From Dehalococcoidia bacterium (GTDB taxonomy: Bacteria > Chloroflexota > Dehalococcoidia > UBA2979): a stretch of DNA of 10,617 bases. The notes below the pieces were generated by a model. It was not told the origin of the DNA. It did not search any database and saw only the letters and a program-made list of their open reading frames with translations. This document shows positions 1 to 6,798 of the stretch, piece after piece (position 1 is the first letter of the stretch; every line of letters starts with the position of its first letter). A program made the position numbers and the translations under genes. The stretch is taken from positions 1 through 10,617 of the forward strand of contig JABIST010000137.1 in the NCBI GenBank assembly GCA_018700215.1, in the 5' to 3' direction.

Positions 1-214
1 CGCCCGCCTCGCCAAGCCCGAGCCAGGCGTCGAATGGCTCTGCGATTAGCGCAGGCAGCAGATGCTCGAACCCCGAGTTCAGTTGCACCGGCAGCACCCG
101 CACCGTCAGCTCCACACCCGCCGGCGGGTCAGCTCCGATCACGCGCACCACCGCTTCCGAGGGATTCACGATCTCCTCGCCAAACGGCTCGAATCCGGTC
201 AAGAGCAGGCGCAT
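1..214 (-). CDS. pcp: Pyroglutamyl-peptidase I, N-terminal part (C-terminus beyond window)
   Basis: Cytoplasmic cysteine peptidase of family C15 that removes N-terminal pyroglutamate from peptides. The first 71 residues are visible. They begin MRLLLTGFEPFGEEIVNPS, matching the family opening (V-TGFEPFG---NPS, residues 5-19), followed by a V-LPV strand (residues 40-43) and WLGLGEAG (64-71), which matches the family GLGQAGG segment. The catalytic Glu, Cys and His lie further downstream, outside the window. The ATG at 214 has a strong ribosome site, GAGGAG (226-221), six bases upstream. The gene follows the hisB stop by 22 nt with no terminator between, so it is probably the distal gene of the same transcript; no functional link to histidine synthesis is evident. 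Identification rests on the N-terminus only. Confidence 0.85.
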   Translation of the reverse strand, partial: MRLLLTGFEPFGEEIVNPSEAVVRVIGADPPAGVELTVRVLPVQLNSGFEHLLPALIAEPFDAWLGLGEAG

Positions 215-236
215 TGCTGCCTCCTCGGGTGTGACG

Positions 237-836
237 TTATGTAGTCAGTGTCTCTTTGGTCGACGGTACCTGCCCGGCGATTCGCTCGTCCAACCGCGTC
301 GCAGCGTCGAGCGCGCGGCCGAGCGCCTTCATCGCGGCTTCGGCGATGTGGTGGTTGTTCGAACCCGCGAGCTGCCGGACGTGCAGCGTCAGCTTGCCAG
401 CGGTCGCGAACGAGCTGAGCACGTGCGACACCATCTCAGTCGGCGCCTCCCCGACTCGATCGCCGACGAAGTCCAGGCTGATCGCCGAGGATGGGCGTCC
501 AGAGATATCGACCGCCACCTGGATCAGCGCCTCGTCCAGCGGCACCAGCGCATCGCCCATCCGCACGATGCCCGCGCGGTCACCCAGGGCGGCGTCCAGC
601 GCCTGCCCCACGGCCAGCGCCACATCCTCCATCGTGTGGTGCTCGTCGATCTGCAGGTCGCCCTCGGCCTCCACCTTCAGGTCGAACCGGCCGTGTCGCG
701 CAAACGCCGTCAGCATGTGGTCGTAGAACCCGATGCCCGTCGAGACTTCGGCCTCGCCCGTGCCATCCACGCTCAGCTCCACGTGGATGCGCGTCTCGGC
801 GGTCTTCCGATCTACCGTCGCCGTACGATCAGCCAC
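237..836 (-). CDS. hisB: Imidazoleglycerol-phosphate dehydratase
   Basis: Converts imidazole glycerol phosphate to imidazole acetol phosphate in histidine synthesis (cytoplasm, di-manganese enzyme). The 199-residue length is that of the monofunctional enzyme; there is no N-terminal histidinol-phosphatase domain as in enterobacterial HisB. Visible hallmarks are GIGFYDHML (34-42), DEHHTMED (64-71), DEA (101-103) and GSNNHHIAEAAMKALGRAL (158-176), which carry the metal-binding His and Glu residues of both half-repeats of the fold. The start is GTG at 836, overlapping the hisC stop by 8 nt (GTGGCTGA), with GGGAG six bases upstream. It closes the his run in this window. Confidence 0.97.
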   Translation of the reverse strand: MADRTATVDRKTAETRIHVELSVDGTGEAEVSTGIGFYDHMLTAFARHGRFDLKVEAEGDLQIDEHHTMEDVALAVGQALDAALGDRAGIVRMGDALVPLDEALIQVAVDISGRPSSAISLDFVGDRVGEAPTEMVSHVLSSFATAGKLTLHVRQLAGSNNHHIAEAAMKALGRALDAATRLDERIAGQVPSTKETLTT

Positions 837-1959
837 TGGCTGCTCCCAACTCTCCCGCGCTCAGTTCGTTGCCAATTTCGGCCAGCGCCGCGATCACGCG
901 GTCGTTCTGCTCCGGCGTCCCCATCGAGATGCGAATGCAGTCGCGTAGCTGCTCGTTGCCGTAAGTGCGGATGAAGATCCCCCGACGACGCAGCGCCTCA
1001 TTCACGTCGGCGCCCTGGTGTCCGGCGGCACGCACGAGCACGAAGTTGGTCTCCGAGGGGTACGGCTCCAGCCACTCCTGCTGACGCAACGCCGCGACCA
1101 TTCGCTCGCACTCCGCGCGCAGGATCGCCGCGCGCCGGTCCAGCTCCTCGACGTCGTTCAGCGACGCAATTGCCGCCGCCTCACTCGCCGCGCCCGTGTT
1201 GTACGGCTGCTTCGCGCGCATCACCACGTCGATCGTCTCCGCAGCGGCGACGCCATAGCCGATCCGCAACCCGGCGAGGCCCGCCCACTTGCTGAACGTG
1301 CGCAGCACGATCAGCGCCGGCTCCGAGACCGCGCGCGCAGCTAGCGACTCCGTCTCGGCAAATTCGATGTACGCCTCATCCATCACGATCAGCGCGCCGC
1401 TATCCAGCAGCGGCTCCACCAGCTCCGCCTGCAACGAGTTCCCCGTCGGGTTGTTCGGCGTCGCCAGGAACACGACCTTCGCGTCGCGCGCCACCTCCAG
1501 CAACGCCGGCCCGTCCACGCTCCAGTCATCCAGCCGAGGCACGTCGACGAACTCCGCCTCGTGCAGCCCCGCATCGAACGCGTACATCCCGAAGGTGGGG
1601 CCGCAGGTCACCACGCGATCGCCCGGCGCCACCCACATCCGGAAGATCAAATCGATCAGCTCGTCCGAACCCGCCCCGCCAACAATGCACTCTGCCGGAA
1701 CGCCAAGGTGCGCGCTCAGCGCAGCGCGGAGCCGACCCTGTGTCGCGTCGGCGTAGCGTTCTGCCGCGTACTTCCCGCGCAGCGCCTCCAGCGCCTTCGG
1801 CGAAGGCCCGTACGGGTTCTCGTTGCCGTCGAGCTGCAGCACCTGGTCCGCCGGCACGCCGTGCTCCGCCGCAATCGAGACAGCGTCGGCCAGCACCTCG
1901 TACGGCGGCAGACTGCGGATGTGCGGTCGCAGCGACGCGATCGGATCGAAGCGAGCCAT
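829..1959 (-). CDS. hisC: Histidinol-phosphate aminotransferase
   Basis: PLP-dependent fold-type I aminotransferase that makes L-histidinol phosphate from imidazole acetol phosphate and glutamate. Key segments (numbered from the ATG at 1959): NENPYGPSP (about 46-54), PNNPTGN (168-174), DEAYIEF (194-200), the PLP-lysine motif RTFSKWAGLAGLRIGYG (about 220-236, Lys about 224), and RISMGTPEQN near the C-terminus with the substrate-carboxylate Arg. At 376 aa it is normal for the family. A GTG one codon earlier (1962) is in frame, but the ATG has GAGGG at 6-nt spacing and shares one base with the hisD stop (TGATG). Members of this family can also act on aromatic amino acids, but the position between hisD and hisB makes the his role clear. 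Confidence 0.97.
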   Translation of the reverse strand: MARFDPIASLRPHIRSLPPYEVLADAVSIAAEHGVPADQVLQLDGNENPYGPSPKALEALRGKYAAERYADATQGRLRAALSAHLGVPAECIVGGAGSDELIDLIFRMWVAPGDRVVTCGPTFGMYAFDAGLHEAEFVDVPRLDDWSVDGPALLEVARDAKVVFLATPNNPTGNSLQAELVEPLLDSGALIVMDEAYIEFAETESLAARAVSEPALIVLRTFSKWAGLAGLRIGYGVAAAETIDVVMRAKQPYNTGAASEAAAIASLNDVEELDRRAAILRAECERMVAALRQQEWLEPYPSETNFVLVRAAGHQGADVNEALRRRGIFIRTYGNEQLRDCIRISMGTPEQNDRVIAALAEIGNELSAGELGAASG

Positions 1960-3314
1960 CACTTGCCCTCGATCCGGCGTTCGATGCTGCTCGCGTGCGC
2001 GGTCAGGCCCTCGGAGCGCGCCAGCAGCGCGGCGTACGGCCCCTGCCGCTCCAACTCGTGCTCGTCGAACCGCACCGTCGAGGTGATCTTGAGGAAATCG
2101 AGGACTGACAGCGGCGACGCAAATCGCGCGGCCCCACCCGTCGGCATCACGTGGCTCGGCCCGGCGGTGTAGTCGCCCAGCACCTCGGGCGATGACTCGC
2201 CCACGAAGATGCCGCCCGCGTGGCGCACCTGCGGCAGCAGTTCGTCGGGTTCCGCGACCAGCAGGCAGAGGTGCTCCGGCGCGAACTCGTTCGCCAGCTC
2301 CACAGCCTGATTGAGGTCCGCCACCACCACGGCGCCGCCACGCGTAATCGCCGCCCGCGCGATCTCGCCGCGCTCGAGTGTCTCGAGCTGCACCTCGACC
2401 TCCCGTGCCACCGCCTCGGCAACCTCGCGGCTATTCGTGATCAGCACCGATGTCGAGAGCTTGTCGTGCTCCGCCTGCGCCAGCAGGTCCGCCGCGACGA
2501 GGTCGATCCGCGCCGATTCGTCGGCGATTACCAGCGTCTCGGTCGGCCCGTAGATCGCGTCGATCCCCACGCGGCCGAACATCTGCTGCTTCGCCAGCGT
2601 CACGAAGATGTTCCCTGGCCCGTAGATCTTGTCGACTCGAGGAATCGTCTCCGTCCCGAACGCCAGCGCCGCGATCGCCTGCGGTCCCGAGGCGCGGAAC
2701 ACTCGGTGCACGCCGGCCAGCCGCGCCGCGACTAGCTTCAGCGGGTTCACTCGCCCGTCCGGCATCGCCGCCGTCACGCCAATCAGCTCGTCGACGCCTG
2801 CCACCGAGCCAGGCACAGCGGTGTGGATCACCGAGGATGGCAGCGCGGCATCCGAGCCGGTCATGTAGATCCCCACGCGCTGCAGCGGACGCACGATCAT
2901 TCCCGTGCCACGCGCGTCGAAGGATTGTGGCCCGTGCTCCAACTGCGCGCGGTGGTACTGCCGGACCCGGTTCACCGCGAACTCCACAGCGTCTAGCTGC
3001 TCCTGAGGTACCGTCGCGAAGGCTTCGCCCATCTCGTCGCGCGACACCTCGATCGTGTCGTACGAGGAGCCGTCGAAGCGTTGGGAGTAGCGCGCCACCG
3101 CCGCGTCGCCCTCCGCGGCGACCTCCGCGATGATCCGCGCCACGTGTTCCGTGGCGCTCAGCGGCTCGCCCCACAGTTCGGTGATGCTCGTCTGCTGCGC
3201 CTCGGGCAGCTCGATCTCGGTGAACGGCTGACGCCCAATCACCTCGGCGCGCGCAGCCTCCGCACCTTCCACAATTCGTAGCGAAGCTGTGCTGGTCTTC
3301 GTAGCTGGGGTCAC
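1959..3314 (-). CDS. hisD: Histidinol dehydrogenase
   Basis: Zinc-dependent, NAD-linked enzyme for the last two oxidations, L-histidinol to L-histidine. The 451-residue protein has the family landmarks in order: RVGIY...LPSSV (146-162), YGPGNIFVTLAK (231-242), GPTETLVIAD (256-265; usually GPSE), AQAEHD (279-284), FAPEHL with the catalytic Glu347-His348, GDYTAGPSHVMPTGGAAR (380-397) and EGLTAH (435-440). By alignment in mind with the E. coli enzyme, the zinc ligands Gln, His, Asp and His correspond to Q280, H283, D381 and H440, and all are present. The first 40 residues are a variable extension. It starts with GTG at 3314 in a GTGA overlap with the upstream gene, so translation is probably coupled; no strong ribosome site is visible. 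Confidence 0.97.
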   Translation of the reverse strand: MTPATKTSTASLRIVEGAEAARAEVIGRQPFTEIELPEAQQTSITELWGEPLSATEHVARIIAEVAAEGDAAVARYSQRFDGSSYDTIEVSRDEMGEAFATVPQEQLDAVEFAVNRVRQYHRAQLEHGPQSFDARGTGMIVRPLQRVGIYMTGSDAALPSSVIHTAVPGSVAGVDELIGVTAAMPDGRVNPLKLVAARLAGVHRVFRASGPQAIAALAFGTETIPRVDKIYGPGNIFVTLAKQQMFGRVGIDAIYGPTETLVIADESARIDLVAADLLAQAEHDKLSTSVLITNSREVAEAVAREVEVQLETLERGEIARAAITRGGAVVVADLNQAVELANEFAPEHLCLLVAEPDELLPQVRHAGGIFVGESSPEVLGDYTAGPSHVMPTGGAARFASPLSVLDFLKITSTVRFDEHELERQGPYAALLARSEGLTAHASSIERRIEGK

Positions 3315-4060
3315 CGCAGATACCGCCTGACTCGTTCTTGCATGATCTCCTCGGCGTGCTCCCAGAAACGGTCAACCCGCTCCTGTGACACCACGCCAAG
3401 CGCTTCTTTCACAATGTCGCTCGGATCCTCGCAGCAGGCGTCTATGTCGTGCTCGCTGAATCCGGCGCCTTCCAGGTGGCGCATCATCATCGGCCGGAAC
3501 CGTGAATAATCCGGCTCCAGACCCGCCACCTCGTTAATCATCTCGAACCAGCGCGCAAGGTTCTCGTCCTCAATGAACGGCACCCCCGGCGGCGGCGCGC
3601 TCTCGGCAAGCGCACCCTGCAGTTCCACCCGCGTCTGATCGTCCAATCGGTCCAGCCGGTCCAACTCGTACTGCAGCACGCGATCCCACACGTTGCTACG
3701 CGGGTCGGCGTCGATCTCCGAATAGATGCCAAACGTCGGCCGGTAGATCTCTTCCACCCACGCCTCGTCCAGCACCAGGTGCGTGATGAAGCCTGCGATG
3801 AAGGCCGTCGTTGCGGCGTCCAGTCCGGCTGGCTTCCGCAGCTCCGGGTGCGCCTCCAGCATCCGCTCCACCGAGTCTTGCCGTTCGAGGTCATCGAGGT
3901 CGAAGAAGTGGGTGTCGGCTCGCTCGCCACGCGTGATGACGCGGATGTCTGGCGCGGTCGATCCCAGGTAGAAGGCGCCGCGATCTGCATCGATCTCCGG
4001 CAGCCCGAGGATCGCCGCCAACCGGCGGGCGCGGACCATGTGTGACCCGAGCGACGGCAT
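3311..4060 (-). CDS. Zinc-dependent phospholipase C-like protein embedded in the his operon
   Basis: 249 residues, with the pattern of the zinc-dependent phospholipase C family (PF00882-like, S1/P1 nuclease fold). The N-terminus is MPSLGSHMV with His7, then FYLGSTAPDIR (Asp38), THFFD (His51) and FIAGFITHLVLDEAW (His94, Asp98); these His and Asp residues are the expected metal ligands. The C-terminal half is helical, charged and not recognisable. There is no signal peptide or membrane segment, so it should act in the cytoplasm, unlike secreted phospholipases C. It starts with ATG 12 nt after the hisG stop and overlaps the hisD start by 4 nt, so it is a built-in member of the operon. The substrate is unknown. 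One possibility is the phosphatase step missing from the visible cluster, but no sequence feature proves it. Family call fairly sure, function open. Confidence 0.75.
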   Translation of the reverse strand: MPSLGSHMVRARRLAAILGLPEIDADRGAFYLGSTAPDIRVITRGERADTHFFDLDDLERQDSVERMLEAHPELRKPAGLDAATTAFIAGFITHLVLDEAWVEEIYRPTFGIYSEIDADPRSNVWDRVLQYELDRLDRLDDQTRVELQGALAESAPPPGVPFIEDENLARWFEMINEVAGLEPDYSRFRPMMMRHLEGAGFSEHDIDACCEDPSDIVKEALGVVSQERVDRFWEHAEEIMQERVRRYLR

Positions 4061-4072
4061 CTCAGCTCGCCC

Positions 4073-5494
4073 CTACTCCGCGTCATCCGCACCACCGCGC
4101 AGTCGGGCGACGAACTCGTCTCGGAGTTCGCCCCGGCGGCCTGGTGGCCGGTCCCGGTGACCGATCGCGCAGTTGGTGGAATTCATCATGACGTCCAGCA
4201 TACGCAGTCCGTTCGCCCGCAAGGTCTCCCCGGTCTCCGTTCCTTCGATCAGAATCTCCGCGTCCTCCGGGACGAACCCTTCCGAGGCCCCCGACAGTGG
4301 GATCACGCGATACCGCCCCAGGTGCTTGTCCCGCGCGTACTGGTCCGCCAGCGACGCGTACTCCGAGGCGAGGCGGATCGTCCGCCCCGGGTCGTCCTTC
4401 CGCCAGTAAGCGACTGCTTCGGCGATCGTCTCCGCCGGCAGGTCATTCGGGACCACGGCGCCCAGCTCGTAGTTGGAGCGGCGCAGGTCGCAGAGCTGGT
4501 CAATTGGCGCGGACGGGAACGACGAACGAAACACGCCCAGCCAGTCCTGCCCGGTCAGCGCCAGGTCGAATCCACCGAGTGCCACGGCGCGCGGCATATC
4601 TTGCGGCCGCATCACCTTCACCTCGACGCCCTCCATCGAGGAGCGTGGGCGGCGATCAGCACGTTTCTCTTCGTAGCCCTCGAACTCGATGCCGGCGGCG
4701 GCCAGCGCGGCCGCGGTGTGACGCTGCGCGTGGCCATCTGGCACCGCGATCCGGAACGTCTCGCGCTCCGGTCGTGGTGCGGGCGCCGCGCGCTCTCTGT
4801 CCACCTGCAGCGGAGCCGGCGTCACCACACCGATGTCCTGCGATCCCAGCGGCAGCGACAGCAGCGGTGCCAGCGCGGCATCGAGGTCACGTTGTGACAG
4901 CGACTCACGGTTGCCGATCAGCCAGACGCCACCACGGTGCGCCTCCGCCAACACATCGAGCCCCTCGGCTTCGAGGTCGCTCTTCGGTCCGATCGCCAGC
5001 TCGGCGTCGTCCGGTGGCCACGCCTCGGACTGCGCCCACACCTCAAACAGCCGGTAGTTCGGAATCCGCAGCCGGCTCAGCACGTGGTGGGCCAGGTTCG
5101 GGTACTCGGTCGCGACACGCACGACGCCCGCAGCCAGCCCTTCGAGCGTCGTCCCAGCCGCGCCCGCGATCACGACCGGCTCGCTCGGTAGGTCCAGCGA
5201 CCGCAGCGGCACGATCGAGTCGTGGTGGTATCGCACCAACAGCTCGTCCACCCAGGTGCGACTGCAGATCGCCAGGTCGTAGTTCCCGAGGGCGACCTGG
5301 ATCGGCACGTCCTCGTCCGCGAACACCCGCACCTCGACGCCCGGTCGGCCATCGACCTCGAAGCGATAGACACGCGAACCCTCGCCGTAGCCCTGCGCGA
5401 CGAACCCCACCTCGCGAAGCTGCTCCGCCAGCGGCGTGCGAAGGTCGCCTCGCGGCAGCGCGACGCGAATCGGTGCCCCGTCTGCGCTGGTCAC
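4073..5494 (-). CDS. hisG: ATP phosphoribosyltransferase with tandemly duplicated catalytic domain
   Basis: HisG condenses ATP and PRPP in the first, committed step of histidine synthesis. At 473 residues it is far longer than the short form (about 200-230, HisZ-dependent) or long form (about 290-300). It reads as two HisG-type catalytic domains joined by a Pro/Arg/Glu-rich linker near 225-245. Copy 1 has RVALPRGDL (10-18), DVPIQVALGNYDLAI (62-76) and ATEYPNL (128-134), but its PRPP-loop position (164-182) reads IGPKSDLEAEGL and lacks the TG core. Copy 2 has RIAVPDGH (248-255), DMPRAVALGGFDLALTGQDWL (299-319), ASEYASL (376-382) and an intact-looking PRPP loop, EGTETGETLRANGL (417-430). No C-terminal ACT-like regulatory domain is seen. 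The GTG start overlaps the hisZ stop by 4 nt, consistent with a HisG-HisZ complex. I infer that copy 2 is catalytic. Confidence 0.9.
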   Translation of the reverse strand: MTSADGAPIRVALPRGDLRTPLAEQLREVGFVAQGYGEGSRVYRFEVDGRPGVEVRVFADEDVPIQVALGNYDLAICSRTWVDELLVRYHHDSIVPLRSLDLPSEPVVIAGAAGTTLEGLAAGVVRVATEYPNLAHHVLSRLRIPNYRLFEVWAQSEAWPPDDAELAIGPKSDLEAEGLDVLAEAHRGGVWLIGNRESLSQRDLDAALAPLLSLPLGSQDIGVVTPAPLQVDRERAAPAPRPERETFRIAVPDGHAQRHTAAALAAAGIEFEGYEEKRADRRPRSSMEGVEVKVMRPQDMPRAVALGGFDLALTGQDWLGVFRSSFPSAPIDQLCDLRRSNYELGAVVPNDLPAETIAEAVAYWRKDDPGRTIRLASEYASLADQYARDKHLGRYRVIPLSGASEGFVPEDAEILIEGTETGETLRANGLRMLDVMMNSTNCAIGHRDRPPGRRGELRDEFVARLRGGADDAE

Positions 5495-6555
5495 GATGCG
5501 CCGCCATTCTGCGCCAGGTCGGCCAGCCGCAGCAGGTACGCCGCGAACCCCGAGGCTGGAGCGGCCGCGCCGCCCACCGACTCAGTCAGCCCGTCGTAGC
5601 GTCCGCCGGTGATGCACTCAACCCCACCCGCGGTCACACGGAACGTCAGCCCGCTGTAGTACTCAAAGTTCCCCGCCGTCGCCGGCAGGATGCGATACGC
5701 AGCCCCCGCGGCATCCAACGCGCGTGCCGCACCCTCCAGGTCTGTCAGCGCCTGCTCAATCCCCGGCACCAGCGGTAACAGCGCCGTGCGCAGGTTCGCC
5801 ACGTATCCCGGCGAGTCACCGTCCACCCCGGACAGGAGCCGCAGCGCCGCGGCGCCTTCTGGCTTCGCCGCGGTCAGGTCCTCGATCACCGTCTCGTCGC
5901 CCGCGACCATCCGGTCGTAGGCCGCTAGCTGCGCCGCCGTGTCCACACCCACCGAGGCGAGCACGGCCCGCACCAGTCCGGCGTGCGCCAGATCCACTCG
6001 GCGATCCTCGATGCCCAGCGCCTCAAGCAGTTCCACCGCCAACGTCAGCAGCTCCGCGTCGCCCTCGGCCGCCGGTGCCCCGAACAGCTCCACGCCGCAC
6101 TGCCATAGCTCGCGGTCCGCGTCTCCCGGCTCGAAGCGGTAGACCGGCTGAACGTAAGAGACTCGCGCCACATCGTTGCCGCTCGCCGCATACCAGCGTG
6201 CCGTCGGCACGGTCGCATCAGGTCGCAACACCACGCGCTCGCCGCTCCAGCCGTCCCAGTCGAGGAACGAGTAGACGCGGTCGAGCATCTGTGGCGAGAG
6301 CGCGCCCGCACTCGTGTAGAGGTGCAGCGGCTCAATCGTCGGGGTTCGCACCTCGTCGTAGCCGCGGGCCCCCGTCACGTCCAGAAAGCGGCTCTCCACC
6401 TTCCGAAAGCGACGCATCGCCTCCGGATCCAGTTCACGCATTCCACTGCTGCGCCAGGCATTCGCTGAGTCAGGCATCGCTGTATCTCCGTCGTCGTCCG
6501 ATGGGCTCGCTGCCCGGTTCGGTTCAGTCTCTGAGGCCGCCGTCGTGGTCATCAT
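5491..6555 (-). CDS. hisZ: ATP phosphoribosyltransferase regulatory subunit (HisRS paralogue)
   Basis: HisZ is a catalytically dead histidyl-tRNA synthetase paralogue that binds short HisG and confers activity and histidine feedback. The 354-residue protein has the class II synthetase core only: VRTPTIEPL (about 68-76), motif 2-like LRPDATVPTARW, then YVQPVYRFEPGDADRELWQCGVE, and late in the chain YYSGLTFRV and GGRYDGL. The HisRS signature RGLDYY is replaced by NFEYYSG, and there is no anticodon-binding domain, so HisZ is favoured over HisS. The ATG at 6555 has GAGGAG (6567-6562) at 6-nt spacing. It gives a roughly 40-residue low-complexity, acidic N-terminus. An in-frame ATG at 6477 with GGAG 8 nt upstream is an alternative start. 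This is the first structural gene after the his attenuator. Confidence 0.93.
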   Translation of the reverse strand: MMTTTAASETEPNRAASPSDDDGDTAMPDSANAWRSSGMRELDPEAMRRFRKVESRFLDVTGARGYDEVRTPTIEPLHLYTSAGALSPQMLDRVYSFLDWDGWSGERVVLRPDATVPTARWYAASGNDVARVSYVQPVYRFEPGDADRELWQCGVELFGAPAAEGDAELLTLAVELLEALGIEDRRVDLAHAGLVRAVLASVGVDTAAQLAAYDRMVAGDETVIEDLTAAKPEGAAALRLLSGVDGDSPGYVANLRTALLPLVPGIEQALTDLEGAARALDAAGAAYRILPATAGNFEYYSGLTFRVTAGGVECITGGRYDGLTESVGGAAAPASGFAAYLLRLADLAQNGGAS

Positions 6556-6569
6556 TCATCGCTCCTCGA

Positions 6570-6609
6570 CGTCCTGCGCTCGCGGACCGGCTTCGCGGTG
6601 TGCAGGACG
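6570..6609 (-). repeat. Inverted repeat just upstream of the hisZ ribosome site
   Basis: On the minus strand CGTCCTGC (6609-6602) and GCAGGACG (6577-6570) are perfect 8-bp complements separated by 24 nt. The second arm ends two bases before the hisZ Shine-Dalgarno sequence (6567-6562). It could form a hairpin in the mRNA once the attenuator has been read through, and might modulate hisZ initiation or protect the 5' end. Chance cannot be excluded in GC-rich DNA. Confidence 0.4.
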
Positions 6610-6612
6610 CAC

Positions 6613-6644
6613 AAAAAACGCCGCGAGGCGGTGCCGTCGCGGCG
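6613..6644 (-). terminator. Intrinsic terminator of the his leader (attenuator)
   Basis: Minus-strand arms CGCCGCGA (6644-6637) and TCGCGGCG (6626-6619) pair perfectly over 8 bp. The 10-nt interior can add three more G-C pairs (GGC/GCC) after a one-base bulge. Six T (6618-6613) follow the stem directly. It lies 30 nt after the leader-peptide stop and 58 nt before the hisZ start, so it must be conditional for the his genes to be expressed. Confidence 0.88.
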
Positions 6645-6674
6645 ATTCGTTCGAGGCGTATCCGGGTGCTGCTG

Positions 6675-6761
6675 CTACCGGGACGTCCGCGCGCGCGACG
6701 GCAAATCATACAGATGTGCATGAGCATGAGCGTGCGTCGCGTGGATTACTGACCAGTTCAT
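6675..6761 (-). CDS. hisL: his operon leader peptide, 28 codons, five His
   Basis: ATG at 6761 to TAG at 6675. The peptide begins MNWSVIHATHAHAHAHLYD, so His is at positions 7, 10, 12, 14 and 16, five of ten consecutive codons (two CAC, three CAT); it ends in an Arg-rich tail. Such His density immediately ahead of an intrinsic terminator and hisZ-hisG is the signature of a his attenuator peptide. No clear Shine-Dalgarno precedes the ATG, so it may be read from a leaderless or near-leaderless 5' end. The birA stop lies 33 nt upstream. No function beyond its translation is expected. Confidence 0.85.
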   Translation of the reverse strand: MNWSVIHATHAHAHAHLYDLPSRARTSR

Positions 6762-6769
6762 CGTGATCG

Positions 6770-6798
6770 AGCGTGGCAGGGCCGTTCTCCAACGTCAA
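6770..6798 (-). promoter_or_regulatory. Weak candidate promoter for the his transcript
   Basis: A good -35 hexamer, TTGACG (6798-6793), overlaps the birA stop codon. At 17-nt spacing the -10 position reads CACGCT (6775-6770), a poor match. If used, transcription would begin about 2 nt before the hisL ATG, in keeping with its lack of a ribosome site. Read-through from birA is the alternative. Confidence 0.3.

Larger units (their letters stand above)
6613..6761 (-). promoter_or_regulatory. Histidine attenuator (ribosome-mediated leader)
   Basis: The leader combines a His-rich short ORF with competing RNA segments. Segment 1, CGCGACG (6741-6735), lies among the His codons. Segment 2, TGCCGTCGCG (6703-6694), lies at codons 20-23. 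Segment 3, CGCGACGGCA (6641-6632), is the 5' arm and loop of the terminator. Segment 4 is the terminator 3' arm (6626-6619). Segments 1 and 2 pair over 7 bp, plus 2 bp after a bulge. Segments 2 and 3 pair perfectly over 10 bp, and 3 with 4 over 8 bp. This is the classic 1:2 / 2:3 / 3:4 arrangement: a ribosome waiting for His-tRNA covers segment 1, freeing 2 to sequester 3 (antitermination), whereas normal translation lets 3:4 terminate. Complementarity is seen directly; the mechanism is inferred from enterobacterial his and trp operons. Confidence 0.87.

Noticed and set aside
4297..5778. Long plus-strand open frame of 493 codons across hisG and hisZ
   Set aside because: It is an Arg/Pro/Ser-rich antisense shadow with no recognisable domain, caused by high third-position GC in the hisG and hisZ genes on the other strand.
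5491..6555. Calling this gene histidyl-tRNA synthetase (hisS)
   Set aside because: The RGLDYY signature is replaced by NFEYYSG and the anticodon-binding domain is absent, while the gene overlaps hisG; HisZ fits better.
6524..6727. Minus-strand 67-codon frame through the his leader, starting MLMHICMI
   Set aside because: It passes through the terminator and the hisZ ribosome site and has no ribosome site of its own; the His-rich frame ending at 6675 explains the region better.
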